The notes under the pieces: model-generated | Databases searched by the model: none | Seen by the model: only the letters and a program-made list of their open reading frames with translations | Told to the model about the DNA's origin: nothing | In this document: positions 1 to 9,676 of the stretch, piece by piece | Layout: each line of letters opens with the position of its first letter | Numbering within the stretch: position 1 is the first letter of the stretch | DNA from: RPQJ01 sp963732415 | Lineage (GTDB): Bacteria; Pseudomonadota; Gammaproteobacteria; Steroidobacterales; Steroidobacteraceae | Direction of reading: 5' to 3' | Length of the DNA stretch: 64,000 nucleotides | Assembly (NCBI GenBank): GCA_963732415.1 | Contig: CAVSZK010000005.1 | Location: 251,079 to 315,078, forward strand | Translations under genes and position numbers: made by a program

Positions 1-219
1 TCAGTCGTCGAGCGACTTCGAATCGTACTCAGACTGGTTCTCGCGGTATTCGCGCCGCCGCATCCAGAGCACCAGTCCCACTGTCAGCCCAAGCCCACCC
101 AGCAGCATCAGCAGGCCCCGCGGTCCACGCTCGCCGATGAACGCGGCCGCCAGCGCCACCGCACCTGCCGCCATGTACGCGTACGGCAGGAGTTCATACA
201 GGCCGCGAGGGATCCACAT
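1..219 (-). CDS. small two-helix membrane protein, unknown function
   Basis: A 72-residue protein. Two hydrophobic stretches (roughly residues 10-30 and 36-53) are joined by a short Gly/Arg turn and followed by a charged tail ending in KSLDD, so it should sit in the inner membrane as a hairpin. The ATG at 217-219 is chosen because it lies 16 bases after the tldD stop and precedes the hydrophobic region; a longer upstream reading would overlap tldD. It looks like the last gene of the maf-rng-yhdP-nit-tldD operon. I do not recognise a family and assign no function. Confidence 0.6.
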   Translation of the reverse strand: MWIPRGLYELLPYAYMAAGAVALAAAFIGERGPRGLLMLLGGLGLTVGLVLWMRRREYRENQSEYDSKSLDD

Positions 220-235
220 CGGCGCGCCCGGGGGC

Positions 236-1738
236 TCAGGCCGTACCGCCCACGGTGAGGCCGTCCACCCGAAGCGTCGGCTGGCCGACGCCGACCGGCA
301 CGTCCTGGCCGTCCTTGCCGCAGGTGCCGACTCCATCGTCCAGCTTCAGGTCATTGCCAACCATGGCAATTCGGGTCATGGCGTCCGGCCCGTTGCCGAT
401 GAGTGTCGCCCCCTTCACAGGCGCGCCGAGCCTGCCATTCTCGATCAGGTAGGCCTCGCTCGCCGAGAAGACGAACTTGCCCGAGGTGATGTCGACCTGG
501 CCGCCGCCGAAATGCCGGCAGTAGAGCCCCTTGCTTACCGATGCGATGATTTCTTCCGGCGCGTGCGGACCCGGAAGCATGTAGGTGTTCGTCATCCGCG
601 GCAGCGTCAGGTGCGCGAACGACTCGCGCCGGCCGTTGCCGGTGGGCGCGACTCCCATCAGCCGCGCGTTCAGCTTGTCCTGCAGGTAACCCTTCAGCAC
701 GCCGTCCTCGATCAGCGTCGTGCAACCAGTGGGCGTGCCCTCATCGTCGACGTTCAGTGAGCCACGTCGCGTGGCAAGCGTGCCGTCGTCGACCACTGTC
801 ACGCCACGCGAGGCCACCTGCTGGCCGATGCGGCCACTGAACGCCGACGTGCCCTTGCGATTGAAATCGCCCTCGAGCCCGTGACCCACGGCCTCGTGCA
901 GCAGCACGCCCGGCCAGCCCGGACCCAGCACGACGGTCATGGTCCCGGCAGGCGCCGGAACGGCCTCGATGTTGACCTGCGCACTGCGCACCGCCTCACG
1001 CACCAGTTCGCGCCAGCGATCGCCGGCGACGAATTCCGTGTATGCAAATCGCCCGCCGCCGCCTGCGTATCCCTGCTCGCGCCGGCCCTGGTGCTCGATG
1101 ATCACCGACACATTGAGGCGCACCAGCGGGCGCACGTCGGCGGCCAGCGTGCCGTCGCTCGCCAGAACCAGGATCGTATCGTGCGACGCGGCCAGGCTCG
1201 CCATCACCTGCACGATGCGCGAGTCGAGCGCGCGGGCCTCGCGGTCAATGGCCTCGAGCAGTCTCACCTTGTCGCCGTCCTCCATCGAGTCGACCGGGTC
1301 GATCGGCAGGTACAGGCTGCGCCCTCCCGGCGCACGCCAGGCCTGGACTGATCCACCGGCGCCGGAGCGCGCGATGGCTCGGGCGGCATGGGCAGCCTCG
1401 AGCATCGCCGGCAGGACCACTTCGTCCGAGTATGCGAACCCTGTCTTCTCGCCGGCGAGCGCACGCACACCGACGCCCTGGTCGATGCTGTGCGCGCCGT
1501 CCTTCACGATGCCGTCCTCGAGTGCCCACGACTCCTCGCGGATCAGCTGGAAGTACGCGTCGGCATAGTCCACGGCGTGGCCCATGACGTCGCCGAGCAC
1601 GCGGGCAACCGCATCTTCGTCGAGGCCGGCGGGCAACAGCAGCGCGCCGCGCGCGAGCGCAATCGAATCCCGGGGTGCGTCGGCAACTACCGGAAACTGC
1701 GTGGGTGCAAACAGCGCGGGAGGGATGTTGGGTGTCAT
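236..1738 (-). CDS. tldD: TldD metalloprotease subunit
   Basis: A 500-residue TldD/PmbA-family protein (E. coli TldD is 481). The zinc-binding signature HEAVGH lies at residues 281-286, followed by the conserved GLEGDFNRKG segment; the C-terminal half has the family's Gly-rich beta structure. With TldE (PmbA, not in this window) TldD forms a heterodimeric protease that degrades unfolded peptides, matures some ribosomally made peptides and processes the CcdA antitoxin. The ATG is 5 bases downstream of the nitrilase stop, which argues for translational coupling. The gene follows yhdP and nit as in many gammaproteobacteria. Confidence 0.93.
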   Translation of the reverse strand: MTPNIPPALFAPTQFPVVADAPRDSIALARGALLLPAGLDEDAVARVLGDVMGHAVDYADAYFQLIREESWALEDGIVKDGAHSIDQGVGVRALAGEKTGFAYSDEVVLPAMLEAAHAARAIARSGAGGSVQAWRAPGGRSLYLPIDPVDSMEDGDKVRLLEAIDREARALDSRIVQVMASLAASHDTILVLASDGTLAADVRPLVRLNVSVIIEHQGRREQGYAGGGGRFAYTEFVAGDRWRELVREAVRSAQVNIEAVPAPAGTMTVVLGPGWPGVLLHEAVGHGLEGDFNRKGTSAFSGRIGQQVASRGVTVVDDGTLATRRGSLNVDDEGTPTGCTTLIEDGVLKGYLQDKLNARLMGVAPTGNGRRESFAHLTLPRMTNTYMLPGPHAPEEIIASVSKGLYCRHFGGGQVDITSGKFVFSASEAYLIENGRLGAPVKGATLIGNGPDAMTRIAMVGNDLKLDDGVGTCGKDGQDVPVGVGQPTLRVDGLTVGGTA

Positions 1739-1743
1739 TGAAA

Positions 1744-2559
1744 TCAGGCCTGCAGTCGCCGATGGGTGACGGATGGGAAATTCTGCCTGACCTCGCGCTG
1801 TCGCACGAGGTCGATGTTGGCGACGACGACACCAGTGCCCCGCGGCAGCCGCGCGAGCACTCGTCCCCAGCAGTCCACGATCATCGAGTCGCCGTAGGTC
1901 TCGCGGCCGTTCTGGTGGAACCCGGACTGTGCCGGCGCGACCACGTGGCAGAGGTTCTCGATGGCGCGGGCGCGCAGCAGTGTCTCCCAGTGCGCGCGGC
2001 CCGTGGGCGCGGTGAATGCTGATGGCAGGCAGAACCACTGCGCACCGAGTTCGAGCAGCCGGCGGAAAAGTTCCGGAAAGCGCACGTCGTAGCAGACCGC
2101 GAGACCGAGCCGCCCGGCCGGCGTGTCCACGCACACGGGCTCCGCACCGGGCCGCACGGACGCCGACTCCTGGTAACGTTCCTCCCGGCCCGGGATCTCG
2201 ACGTCGAACAGGTGGATCTTGTCATAACGCGCGACGCAGCAGCCCTCGTGGTCGAACACCAGCGACGCGGCGGCAAGACGCGGCTCACCGGCGATCCGCA
2301 GCGGAATCGTCCCGGCCACTATCCACATCCCCAGCTCGCGGGCCGTCGAAGCGACGAACTCCTGGATCGGTCCGGCGCCCTGCTCCTCGGCAATCGCGAA
2401 CTTGTCGGATTCACTCATGCCCATGAAGGCGAAGTTCTCCGGCAGGACCGCGACCTGCGCACCGCGCGAACGAGCCTCGCCGAGCAAGCGGCCCGACTCC
2501 GCAAGGTTGCCTGCCACGTCTGCCGAAGTCGTCATCTGGATTGCCGCGACGGCGGTCAT
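1744..2559 (-). CDS. carbon-nitrogen hydrolase, Nit family
   Basis: A 271-residue nitrilase-superfamily amidase. The catalytic triad is visible: Glu41 in LPENFAF, Lys114 in RYDKIHLFDV and Cys156 in AVCYDVRFPELFR. These contexts match the Nit1/NitX branch, whose characterised members hydrolyse deaminated glutathione (metabolite repair); that substrate is inferred from the family. The ATG overlaps the yhdP stop codon (bases 2556-2559), so translation is probably coupled, and the gene sits between yhdP and tldD as in Pseudomonas. No signal peptide, so cytoplasmic. Confidence 0.9.
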   Translation of the reverse strand: MTAVAAIQMTTSADVAGNLAESGRLLGEARSRGAQVAVLPENFAFMGMSESDKFAIAEEQGAGPIQEFVASTARELGMWIVAGTIPLRIAGEPRLAAASLVFDHEGCCVARYDKIHLFDVEIPGREERYQESASVRPGAEPVCVDTPAGRLGLAVCYDVRFPELFRRLLELGAQWFCLPSAFTAPTGRAHWETLLRARAIENLCHVVAPAQSGFHQNGRETYGDSMIVDCWGRVLARLPRGTGVVVANIDLVRQREVRQNFPSVTHRRLQA

Positions 2560-5500
2560 TGCTTCACATCCTCTTTTCCGGCCACTTCGACGGCCGGGGC
2601 ATCGACCTGCGCCGGTGCCGGCGCAGCGCCAGTCTGTGCCTCGCCCTGCTCGGACGAAACTCGCTCCACGACCGGATCGTCCCACGGACCCGTGACTCGA
2701 TAGTAGACGCGCACCAGGCCCTTGAGCTGCCCCTTGAATATCTGCGAAAGCAACAGCCCGCCCGCGGCACCGATCGGCCCCAGGGCCAGCGCCCCAGCGA
2801 CGGTGGCGGCTCCGGTCGGATTGCCACTTACCACGATGGTCTGGTCGTAGTCCTCGGCCGCGAGGCCGGTACGCCCCACGATGCCGATGTCGAGTGCGGC
2901 ACCCTTGAGCAGCAGGTTCTGCGTGTATGCATTGCCGTCGCGGATCTCGAAGTCGCCTTGCACCTTGTCGAAGGCGAGACCGGCGTCGGTCACGTCATGA
3001 AAATCGAGGGCCAGGCGACGCGGCAGCTCGGCGAGGCTCGACAGTCCCAGCACGCGACCAGCGCCTGGCTTCACGCTGCGGAGCTGTCCACGATCCAGCG
3101 CGATGCTGGCGGTACCGTTCATGTGTGCGACGATCTCTCCCATCGGCCCGCCCGGCCAGGAGAGGTTCGCGGTCGCAGTCGCGTGCTTCGCCTCTATGGA
3201 CCCAGGCAGGTCCAGCGCTTTCGAGGTCGCGTCCAGGTTCGTGCTGGTGAGGTCGATGGCGAGCCGTGTTCGCGAACCGGAAGACCCTTGCAGCCAGTCG
3301 CCGCTCGCGGTGATCGTGGTGTCGGTCGAGGTCGCCGTCAGCTGCGGAAGCCTCAGTCCGCCGGGATCCTTGACGACCTGCCCGGCCAGCCGCCCGAAGC
3401 GGCGCTGCTGCCATCCGAAATCCTCAACGTCGAACTCCAGCGCCGGCAGCTCGCGCGGATCGGGTTGCGCCGCGTGATCGGGACCGGTGGCCTGCACCGG
3501 CTGCAGGATGAGGCGATCCATGTCGAACCTGATCGGCAAGCCGGAATCGAGGTCGTACGGTATCGTGACGAGGCCCTCTGCCGTCGGGCCGCTGACCCTG
3601 AGCTGCAGCGACTTCGGCTCCGCCCTGAGTGACGCATCCACCTGCGAAAACTCGAATCCGAAGATGCGCACATTCCCGACACGCACCTCGGTCGGGCCCA
3701 GCCACTCCGACAGCGTGCCCGGCGCCGCGCCCGAACCGAGCGCCAGCCACTCGCCGAGGTCGAACTCCGGCCAGTCGCCGCTGAGGTGAAGCCCCGGGTC
3801 TTGCGGCAGCACTGCTGGCCGGCCGTCAAACCGGGCCGCGCCGCGATCGAACTTCAGGCGGCCATCCTTGCCCTCGGACAGCTGCAGGCGCATTCGCGCC
3901 GTCCCGGACTCCACGGCGATGTCGTCCAGTCCCTGCGGCGTGAAGGCGAGCCCCACGCGGGTCGGCCGCAGTCCTGCCGGCGCCTTGGCGAACGGACGCG
4001 GCGCCGAGATGCCGAGCCCGGCAAGGTCGCTGGTGACGTCGTAGCGTGACGACCACTGGTCGGTGCCACGGTGCCGTTCGATACGGCCTTCCAGCTTCCA
4101 GTCGGCCGCGCCCGACATGCGGATCGATTGCGGCAGACCGATGAATGCGGGCAGACCGGACCCGGACGCACGGCCGCTGCCGTGCAGCAGCACCAGCGCG
4201 TCGGCCTGTGGCGTCAACTGCCCCGGCTCCACCTCGAGTTCGAACGGGCCGCCGAGAATCGTGCCGCGCAGCGCGTCCGCTCGCATGTCAAGGTTGTGGA
4301 TCTCGAACAGGCCGGTCAGGCGTTCGACCGGCGCATGCAGCGCCGGCAGGTTCACGGTCGCCGAGCGCAGGTTGGTCCCGATCACGTAGTCGTGGGGATC
4401 AATTCCATTGGTTGGCAAGTGAAGCTTGACGCTGAAATCCGCGGGGCCGTTCCCCGAGAGCCCCATGAACTGGCTTCCGAGGACGACGCCGACCGGGCTC
4501 TTCTGCGCGAATGGCAGCGCGACCCCGAGGTCGCCCGACGCCTGCGCAGCCACCTCGACGACAGATTCGTGCATGTCGGCAATTCCGACCTCCGCGCGAT
4601 CGAGCCGGATTCCACCGACCTCGCCGCCGTCCAGCCTCGCGACAAAGCCCGCGTTGTGGAACTCGACATTGCCTCGCGCGTTCCGCAGCGGCTCGAATCC
4701 GGAGAAGTAGTCGACCGCGACGTCGCGCAACGACGCCGTGGCAGTGAAATCGCCCTCGCCATTGCGGAACGGGAAGCTGCGTATCGGGCCACTGTAGCTC
4801 ACGTGGCCCGCTTCGACCCGGCCGCCGAGGAAAGCCGGCGCAAGCCACGAGACCGCACCAGGCCCGAAGATTCCGTAGGGCATTACACTGCCGGCGAAAG
4901 CCACGTCCCCCGCCCGTACTTCGATGTCCATCGTCAGCAGCGGCGAGACGCTCGGCCGCTCGTACCGGTACTCGAATGTACCGCTGGCGCTGCCGTGCAG
5001 GTGCTCGATGGTGACCGGACCCGACGCAAGCACCCATTGCGCGCCCTCGCGGCGCCAGTCGACATCGCCCGACGCGGACACGCCTGAGATGGGCTCGCGA
5101 AAGATCCGCGGCAGGTCGAACGCGAGCGAGGTCGAACGCAGCGCGATACGGCCGTGCTGATCGGTTCCAGACACCACGCCGGTCAGGCCCGTAAGACCGG
5201 GATATCCGCCAGACGCCGCGAAGCCGAGGTCGGTGACGTCTGCGCTCACGTTGAAGCTCGGGAATGCCCCCGCGCGGTCGCGTGACGCATCGACGCTGAA
5301 CGAGTTCAGTTCGCCACCCGGCGCCATGCCAGCCCAGCGGTCGAAGGCAGGTGGCGCAAACGCCAGAACCAGCGGCCAGGCATCCTCTAGCCGCAGATTC
5401 TCCGCGGACGCCGACGCGGAGAACGTCGTCTGCGCGTTGCCTCGCCAGCGCAGCGCCATAGCCGCCGGCGCCGCAATCCTGTCTCGATCGCCGCCGAACT

Positions 5501-6581
5501 GCAGGTTCTGTGCGCGCAGCATCCACTCCCCGCTCTCGTGTCGCAGGCGCACGGTGCCGTGCAGTCCCGTGTAGCGCACGGTCGCCGCACCGGTAGCAGC
5601 TGGCCGCTGCACGATTGTCGAGACCACCTGAGGCAGGCTGAGTGGAGGCGCGCCAGGCGGGTGCAGTGGCGCGGAAAGCGTCAGAGTCGGAACGGTTGGC
5701 ACGTCGCGCTTCGGAAGCGCGAACTCGAGATCGGTGAGATCGAGATCGAGGCGCGCGTGCGCGAGTGTTCCCTGGCTGAACCGGACCTGACCCTGAACCT
5801 GGCCCGAACCGGCAGTCGGACTTGCGACTGACGATGGAAGGAACGGCGCCAGTCCCGGCAGCAACATCCGGTCCACGCGGAGTTCGAGCTGTGCGTCGAG
5901 CGCGTCGAAATGCTCGAGCGAGCCCCGCAGGTCGCCGCTGAAGTCGATGCTGCGTCCGAGCGCAGCGGGCAGCCTGGCCGAGCCCGTGACGGCGGTGCCG
6001 TCGTGCTCGCGACGCAGGTCGATCTGCATCTGCGTGAAGGTCACCGGGGCTGACTCCTTCGTCAGGTCGCGATAGGTGACGGTGGCGTCGGCGACGGTGA
6101 GCCATCCTGCAGGTATTCGATCGAGATCGAAGGGTGGGCGGTCCACCGGGTTGTCGTCCTGCCCCAGCAGGCGAATTCGTCCATCGGCAAACCGGACCAG
6201 CGTGAGCGTGGGGCCCGTGAATCGTACCCGTCCAGCCACGAGTTCGCCGGTGCGGAACAGGCTCCAGAGATCCAGGCCCACGCTACCTTCGCGCGCCACC
6301 AGCAGAGCTTCGGAGCCGTCGCGTTCCAGCACCCGGACGCCGCGCAGGACGATCTCGGGGCCGAAGCGTCGCAGGCGCGCGTCGATCGAGTCGTACTCGA
6401 TTCTCAGGTCGGTCTGCTGCTCGACCCAGGCCTGGATCCGCTCGGCGTTTTCCGGCACTCGTGCAATCGCAAGCCTGAGCGCACCGAGCGCGAGCGCCGC
6501 GAGAATCAGCAGCCCCGCAACGACGACCGCGGCAACCCGCCAGGTCCGGGCGGCAAGCCGGCGCCCGGCCGGTGCGTTCAC
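2556..6581 (-). CDS. yhdP: YhdP, AsmA-like envelope lipid-transport protein
   Basis: A 1341-residue protein with one N-terminal transmembrane helix (about residues 15-38) followed by a very long periplasmic beta-rich region of the DUF3971/AsmA2 type. In E. coli YhdP, TamB and YdbH are partly redundant AsmA-like proteins that move phospholipids to the outer membrane. The C-terminal region has the family's hydrophobic Gly/Ala segment before an acidic, Pro/Ala-rich tail. The start is a GTG at 6579-6581 that overlaps the rng stop, giving a proper signal anchor; a longer frame upstream is shadow sequence opposite rng. Order maf-rng-yhdP is conserved in enterics. Confidence 0.93.
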   Translation of the reverse strand: MNAPAGRRLAARTWRVAAVVVAGLLILAALALGALRLAIARVPENAERIQAWVEQQTDLRIEYDSIDARLRRFGPEIVLRGVRVLERDGSEALLVAREGSVGLDLWSLFRTGELVAGRVRFTGPTLTLVRFADGRIRLLGQDDNPVDRPPFDLDRIPAGWLTVADATVTYRDLTKESAPVTFTQMQIDLRREHDGTAVTGSARLPAALGRSIDFSGDLRGSLEHFDALDAQLELRVDRMLLPGLAPFLPSSVASPTAGSGQVQGQVRFSQGTLAHARLDLDLTDLEFALPKRDVPTVPTLTLSAPLHPPGAPPLSLPQVVSTIVQRPAATGAATVRYTGLHGTVRLRHESGEWMLRAQNLQFGGDRDRIAAPAAMALRWRGNAQTTFSASASAENLRLEDAWPLVLAFAPPAFDRWAGMAPGGELNSFSVDASRDRAGAFPSFNVSADVTDLGFAASGGYPGLTGLTGVVSGTDQHGRIALRSTSLAFDLPRIFREPISGVSASGDVDWRREGAQWVLASGPVTIEHLHGSASGTFEYRYERPSVSPLLTMDIEVRAGDVAFAGSVMPYGIFGPGAVSWLAPAFLGGRVEAGHVSYSGPIRSFPFRNGEGDFTATASLRDVAVDYFSGFEPLRNARGNVEFHNAGFVARLDGGEVGGIRLDRAEVGIADMHESVVEVAAQASGDLGVALPFAQKSPVGVVLGSQFMGLSGNGPADFSVKLHLPTNGIDPHDYVIGTNLRSATVNLPALHAPVERLTGLFEIHNLDMRADALRGTILGGPFELEVEPGQLTPQADALVLLHGSGRASGSGLPAFIGLPQSIRMSGAADWKLEGRIERHRGTDQWSSRYDVTSDLAGLGISAPRPFAKAPAGLRPTRVGLAFTPQGLDDIAVESGTARMRLQLSEGKDGRLKFDRGAARFDGRPAVLPQDPGLHLSGDWPEFDLGEWLALGSGAAPGTLSEWLGPTEVRVGNVRIFGFEFSQVDASLRAEPKSLQLRVSGPTAEGLVTIPYDLDSGLPIRFDMDRLILQPVQATGPDHAAQPDPRELPALEFDVEDFGWQQRRFGRLAGQVVKDPGGLRLPQLTATSTDTTITASGDWLQGSSGSRTRLAIDLTSTNLDATSKALDLPGSIEAKHATATANLSWPGGPMGEIVAHMNGTASIALDRGQLRSVKPGAGRVLGLSSLAELPRRLALDFHDVTDAGLAFDKVQGDFEIRDGNAYTQNLLLKGAALDIGIVGRTGLAAEDYDQTIVVSGNPTGAATVAGALALGPIGAAGGLLLSQIFKGQLKGLVRVYYRVTGPWDDPVVERVSSEQGEAQTGAAPAPAQVDAPAVEVAGKEDVKQ

Positions 6582-8047
6582 ATGAGCACCACGTCGTACT
6601 GGTCGAGCATGTAGAGCGACTCGGTCTGCAGGCGGATGGGCTTGCCGAGCTGCACCTCGAGTTCGGCGAGCGCGGCCGACTCTTCGTCGAGCAGTCGATC
6701 GATGACATCCTGGTGGGCCAGGACCAGCAGCTGCTGCAGGTCGAACTGCGCGGCCTGGCGCAGCACTTCCCGGAAGATCTCGTAGCAGACGGTCTCGGGC
6801 GTCTTGACGAAGCTGCGGCCCTCGCAGGCCGGGCAAGGCATGCAGAGCTGGTGCGCAAGGCTCTCGCGCGTGCGCTTGCGGGTCATCTCGACCAGGCCCA
6901 GCGACGAGACCGCGGAGAACTGCGTCTTGGCGTGGTCCTTCGCCAGCGCCTTCCCGAGCGCCTGCAGGACCTGCCGCTGGTGCTCCTCCTCACCCATGTC
7001 GATGAAGTCGATGATGATGATACCGCCGAGATTGCGCAGCCTGAGCTGGCGCGCAATCGCCACCGCCGCCTCGAGATTGGTTCGGTAGATCGTCTCCTCG
7101 AGGTTGCGGTGCCCGACGTAGGCGCCGGTGTTGACGTCGATGGTCGTGAGCGCCTCGGTCTGGTCGATGACCAGGTAGCCGCCCGACTTGAGTGCGACCT
7201 TGCGGTCGAGCGAGCGATGGATTTCCTCCTCGACGCCATGCAGGTCGAAAATCGGGCGGCTGCCGGTGTAGCGTTCGACGCGTACGTCGAGCCCCGGCAT
7301 GAAGGTTGCCGCGAACGTCCGCATGCGTTCGCAGGTCTGTTCGTTGTCCACCAGCACCCGGTCGACGCCCTCACCGACCAGGTCGCGCATCAGGCGCAGA
7401 GGCAACGCCAGGTCCTCGTGAACCAGCGTGCCCTGCCCTGCCGCGCGCGCCTGTCCGGTGAGCACCTCCCACAGCTTGCGCAGGAACAGCATGTCGGCGC
7501 GCAGCGCCTCCGCCGCAGCGCCTTCGGCCGCAGTGCGCACGATGTAACCTCCGGCATCTCCTTCTGAGCTCGCCGCCTGCACGGCCTCCCGCAGCCTCTG
7601 CCGCTCCTCCTCGGTCTCGATCCGGGCCGACACGCCCACTCCGTGGCCGAAGGGCATGTAGACCAGGTAGCGCGAAGGGATGGTGACGAAAGTAGTGAGG
7701 CGCGCACCCTTGGTCCCGAGCGGGTCCTTGAGCACCTGCACCAGGATGTCGGCACCCTCCCCGACCAGTTCGCGGATGCTGTCGGTCCGCACCGCCTCGC
7801 TGGAGCCCTCGGCATCGGCCGGCTGCACGATGTCGGAGACGTGCAGGAACGCAGTGCGCTCGAGCCCGATGTCGATGAAGGCGGCCTGCATGCCGGGCAG
7901 CACGCGCGACACACGGCCCTTGTAGATGTTTCCCGCCAGCCCGCGCCTGCTCGCACGCTCGACGAAGAGTTCCTGCAGCACGCCGTTTTCCAGCAGCGCG
8001 GCCCGCGTCTCGCGCGGGCTCACATTGACGACCATCTCCGTGCTCAT
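6578..8047 (-). CDS. rng: ribonuclease G
   Basis: A 489-residue protein, the same length as E. coli RNase G. An S1 RNA-binding domain (about residues 38-120, GNIYKGRVSRVLPGMQAAF) precedes the RNase H-like and DNase I-like catalytic parts, with the metal-binding aspartates in TIDVNTG and IIIDFIDM. The Zn-link appears as CPACEG near residue 405. It lacks the long C-terminal scaffold of RNase E, so it is RNase G: maturation of the 16S rRNA 5' end and turnover of some mRNAs. Its ATG overlaps the maf stop and its stop overlaps the yhdP GTG. Confidence 0.95.
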   Translation of the reverse strand: MSTEMVVNVSPRETRAALLENGVLQELFVERASRRGLAGNIYKGRVSRVLPGMQAAFIDIGLERTAFLHVSDIVQPADAEGSSEAVRTDSIRELVGEGADILVQVLKDPLGTKGARLTTFVTIPSRYLVYMPFGHGVGVSARIETEEERQRLREAVQAASSEGDAGGYIVRTAAEGAAAEALRADMLFLRKLWEVLTGQARAAGQGTLVHEDLALPLRLMRDLVGEGVDRVLVDNEQTCERMRTFAATFMPGLDVRVERYTGSRPIFDLHGVEEEIHRSLDRKVALKSGGYLVIDQTEALTTIDVNTGAYVGHRNLEETIYRTNLEAAVAIARQLRLRNLGGIIIIDFIDMGEEEHQRQVLQALGKALAKDHAKTQFSAVSSLGLVEMTRKRTRESLAHQLCMPCPACEGRSFVKTPETVCYEIFREVLRQAAQFDLQQLLVLAHQDVIDRLLDEESAALAELEVQLGKPIRLQTESLYMLDQYDVVLM

Positions 8048-8643
8048 TCGTCGGTGCCTCCGGCAATCAGACCGGGCACGGTGCTGAGCAGTTCCCAGGT
8101 CTCGCAGAGCGGCAGGCCCATGACGCCTGAGTAACTGCCGGCGAGGTGACGGACGAAGATCGCGGCCCGGCCCTGGATAGCATAGCCGCCAGCCTTGCCG
8201 CAGGGCTCGCCGGTCCGCCAGTACCAGTCCATCTCGGCCGCCGAGATCTCGCGCATGGTCACCTGGCTGCTGCTCACCCGCGCAGCCTTGCCGCCGGCGT
8301 GCAGCACCGCCACCGCCGTGTGCACTTCGTGGGTGCGGCCCGACAACCTCGAAAGCATGGCCAGCGAGTCGTCGCGACCAGATGGCTTGCCGAAAACCTC
8401 GCCATCGAGCGCAACCGTCGTATCTGCCGCAAGCACCGGCGCGCGCTGGGCCTCCGGCAGGCTCGACCAGAGCAGGTGCGCCTTGGCCTGCGCCAGTCGC
8501 AACACGTAGGCGGCCGGGTCCTCGCCCGGAAGCCGCGACTCGTCGAGATCGACAGGGCGAACCTCGTGGTCCACGCCTGCCTGGCGCAGCAATTCACTGC
8601 GGCGCGGTGACGACGAGGCAAGCAGGATGGCGGGACGGCCCAT
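8044..8643 (-). CDS. maf: Maf/YhdE nucleoside triphosphate pyrophosphatase
   Basis: A 199-residue Maf-family protein. The N-terminal nucleotide-binding signature ASSSPRR is at residues 9-15, with EVRPVDLDES and AADTTVALDGEVFGKP following as in Maf proteins. The family hydrolyses non-canonical or excess dTTP/UTP to the monophosphate. Position directly before rng matches E. coli yhdE, so the dTTP/UTP-type activity is the better guess. The ATG at 8641-8643 is chosen by alignment to the family; the stop overlaps the rng ATG. Confidence 0.93.
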   Translation of the reverse strand: MGRPAILLASSSPRRSELLRQAGVDHEVRPVDLDESRLPGEDPAAYVLRLAQAKAHLLWSSLPEAQRAPVLAADTTVALDGEVFGKPSGRDDSLAMLSRLSGRTHEVHTAVAVLHAGGKAARVSSSQVTMREISAAEMDWYWRTGEPCGKAGGYAIQGRAAIFVRHLAGSYSGVMGLPLCETWELLSTVPGLIAGGTDE

Positions 8644-8654
8644 CGGTGCCGGTG

Positions 8655-9083
8655 TTACGAAACCGTCGTCACGAGACGACGCTCGGCCAACAGCGAATTG
8701 CTGATCAGGCACAGTTGTTCGGCGCGCTCCATGGCCTTGGCGGCCTTGTCGCGGTCCGTGCCCACTGGAACAGCGAGCGCGGCCTCGACCACGATCTCCG
8801 TAAAGCGGCTCTTGCCGTCCACGCGATCGAGCGTCCCGCGCACGTCGCATCGCAGCGATGTCCACGGGAGCCTGGCGGCGCGTGCAACGCTACGGAAACT
8901 GAGCAGGAAACAGTCGGCCACGGCCGCACACAGCAGCGTCTCCGGTGACCAGCGGTCTCCGGGCCCGTCGAACTCGGCGGGCGGCGCGGTCACGAGCTCC
9001 GGAAGGCCCGGCGACGACACAGGTACGTCGCCCTCCGGAACGGCGGTGGCGTGGACGACATAGTGATGGGGATAGGCATGCAT
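8655..9083 (-). CDS. OsmC/Ohr-family protein
   Basis: A 142-residue OsmC-like protein. The two family cysteines are present: Cys58 in AVADCFLLSF and Cys125 in EQLCLISNSL. In OsmC and Ohr these form the peroxidatic/resolving pair that reduces organic hydroperoxides with lipoyl-type thiols; which peroxide is used here cannot be read from sequence. The ATG at 9081-9083 is chosen because the conserved region starts only about 20 residues later. It lies 11 bases before maf and 112 bases after rlmH. OsmC is not a usual member of this neighbourhood. Confidence 0.85.
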   Translation of the reverse strand: MHAYPHHYVVHATAVPEGDVPVSSPGLPELVTAPPAEFDGPGDRWSPETLLCAAVADCFLLSFRSVARAARLPWTSLRCDVRGTLDRVDGKSRFTEIVVEAALAVPVGTDRDKAAKAMERAEQLCLISNSLLAERRLVTTVS

Positions 9084-9195
9084 GGCGGCTCCGGGAACTC
9101 GAGAGTCAACCTTGGATTCAAACCCGCGGCGCCAGGGTTGTCCACCGGGCATTCCACAATCCAGCGCGATCGGCGGCCCGTCCCGGGTCGGGCCT

Positions 9196-9663
9196 TCAGG
9201 CTCGGTGGTATGGCAGCCCCTTGATGACGCTCACGGCCCGGTACAGGGCCTCAGCGACGACGACCCTCGCCAGGCCATGCGGCAGCGTGAGCGCGGACAG
9301 CGACCAGCGCAGCACGGACTTCGAATCCACCTCGGGAGAGAGCCCGTCCGGACCCCCGACGCAGAACGCGAGCGGCTGGCCTTCCCGCGACCGGCCTTCG
9401 AGCCAGCGAGCCAGTTGCCCGGTATCGAGCGTGCGACCACCCACCTGCAGCGCGACCAGGTGCGATCGCTCACCCGCCGCCGCGAGCATCCGCGCCCCCT
9501 CGGTCGCCACTGCCTTGGAGACGTCGCCGCGACCACGCTGGCCAAGCGGAATCTCGACGATCTCCAGCCGGTAGTCTCCACGCAGGCGCCCGGCATAGTC
9601 TGCAAAGCCCGCGTCCACCCAGGCCGGCATGCGTGTGCCGGCGGCAATCACCCGCATCAGCAT
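9196..9663 (-). CDS. rlmH: 23S rRNA (pseudouridine1915-N3)-methyltransferase RlmH
   Basis: A 155-residue SPOUT methyltransferase, the exact E. coli length. The N-terminus MPAWVDAGFADYAGRL and the SAM-binding knot (FCVGGPDGLSPEV, then LPHGLARVVVAEALYRA) are diagnostic. It methylates pseudouridine 1915 in helix 69 of 23S rRNA on assembled 70S ribosomes. It ends the holA-nadD-rsfS-rlmH run, starting 13 bases after the rsfS stop. An alternative ATG two codons inside is possible. Confidence 0.95.
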   Translation of the reverse strand: MLMRVIAAGTRMPAWVDAGFADYAGRLRGDYRLEIVEIPLGQRGRGDVSKAVATEGARMLAAAGERSHLVALQVGGRTLDTGQLARWLEGRSREGQPLAFCVGGPDGLSPEVDSKSVLRWSLSALTLPHGLARVVVAEALYRAVSVIKGLPYHRA

Positions 9664-9676
9664 GCACGCTGCCCCG

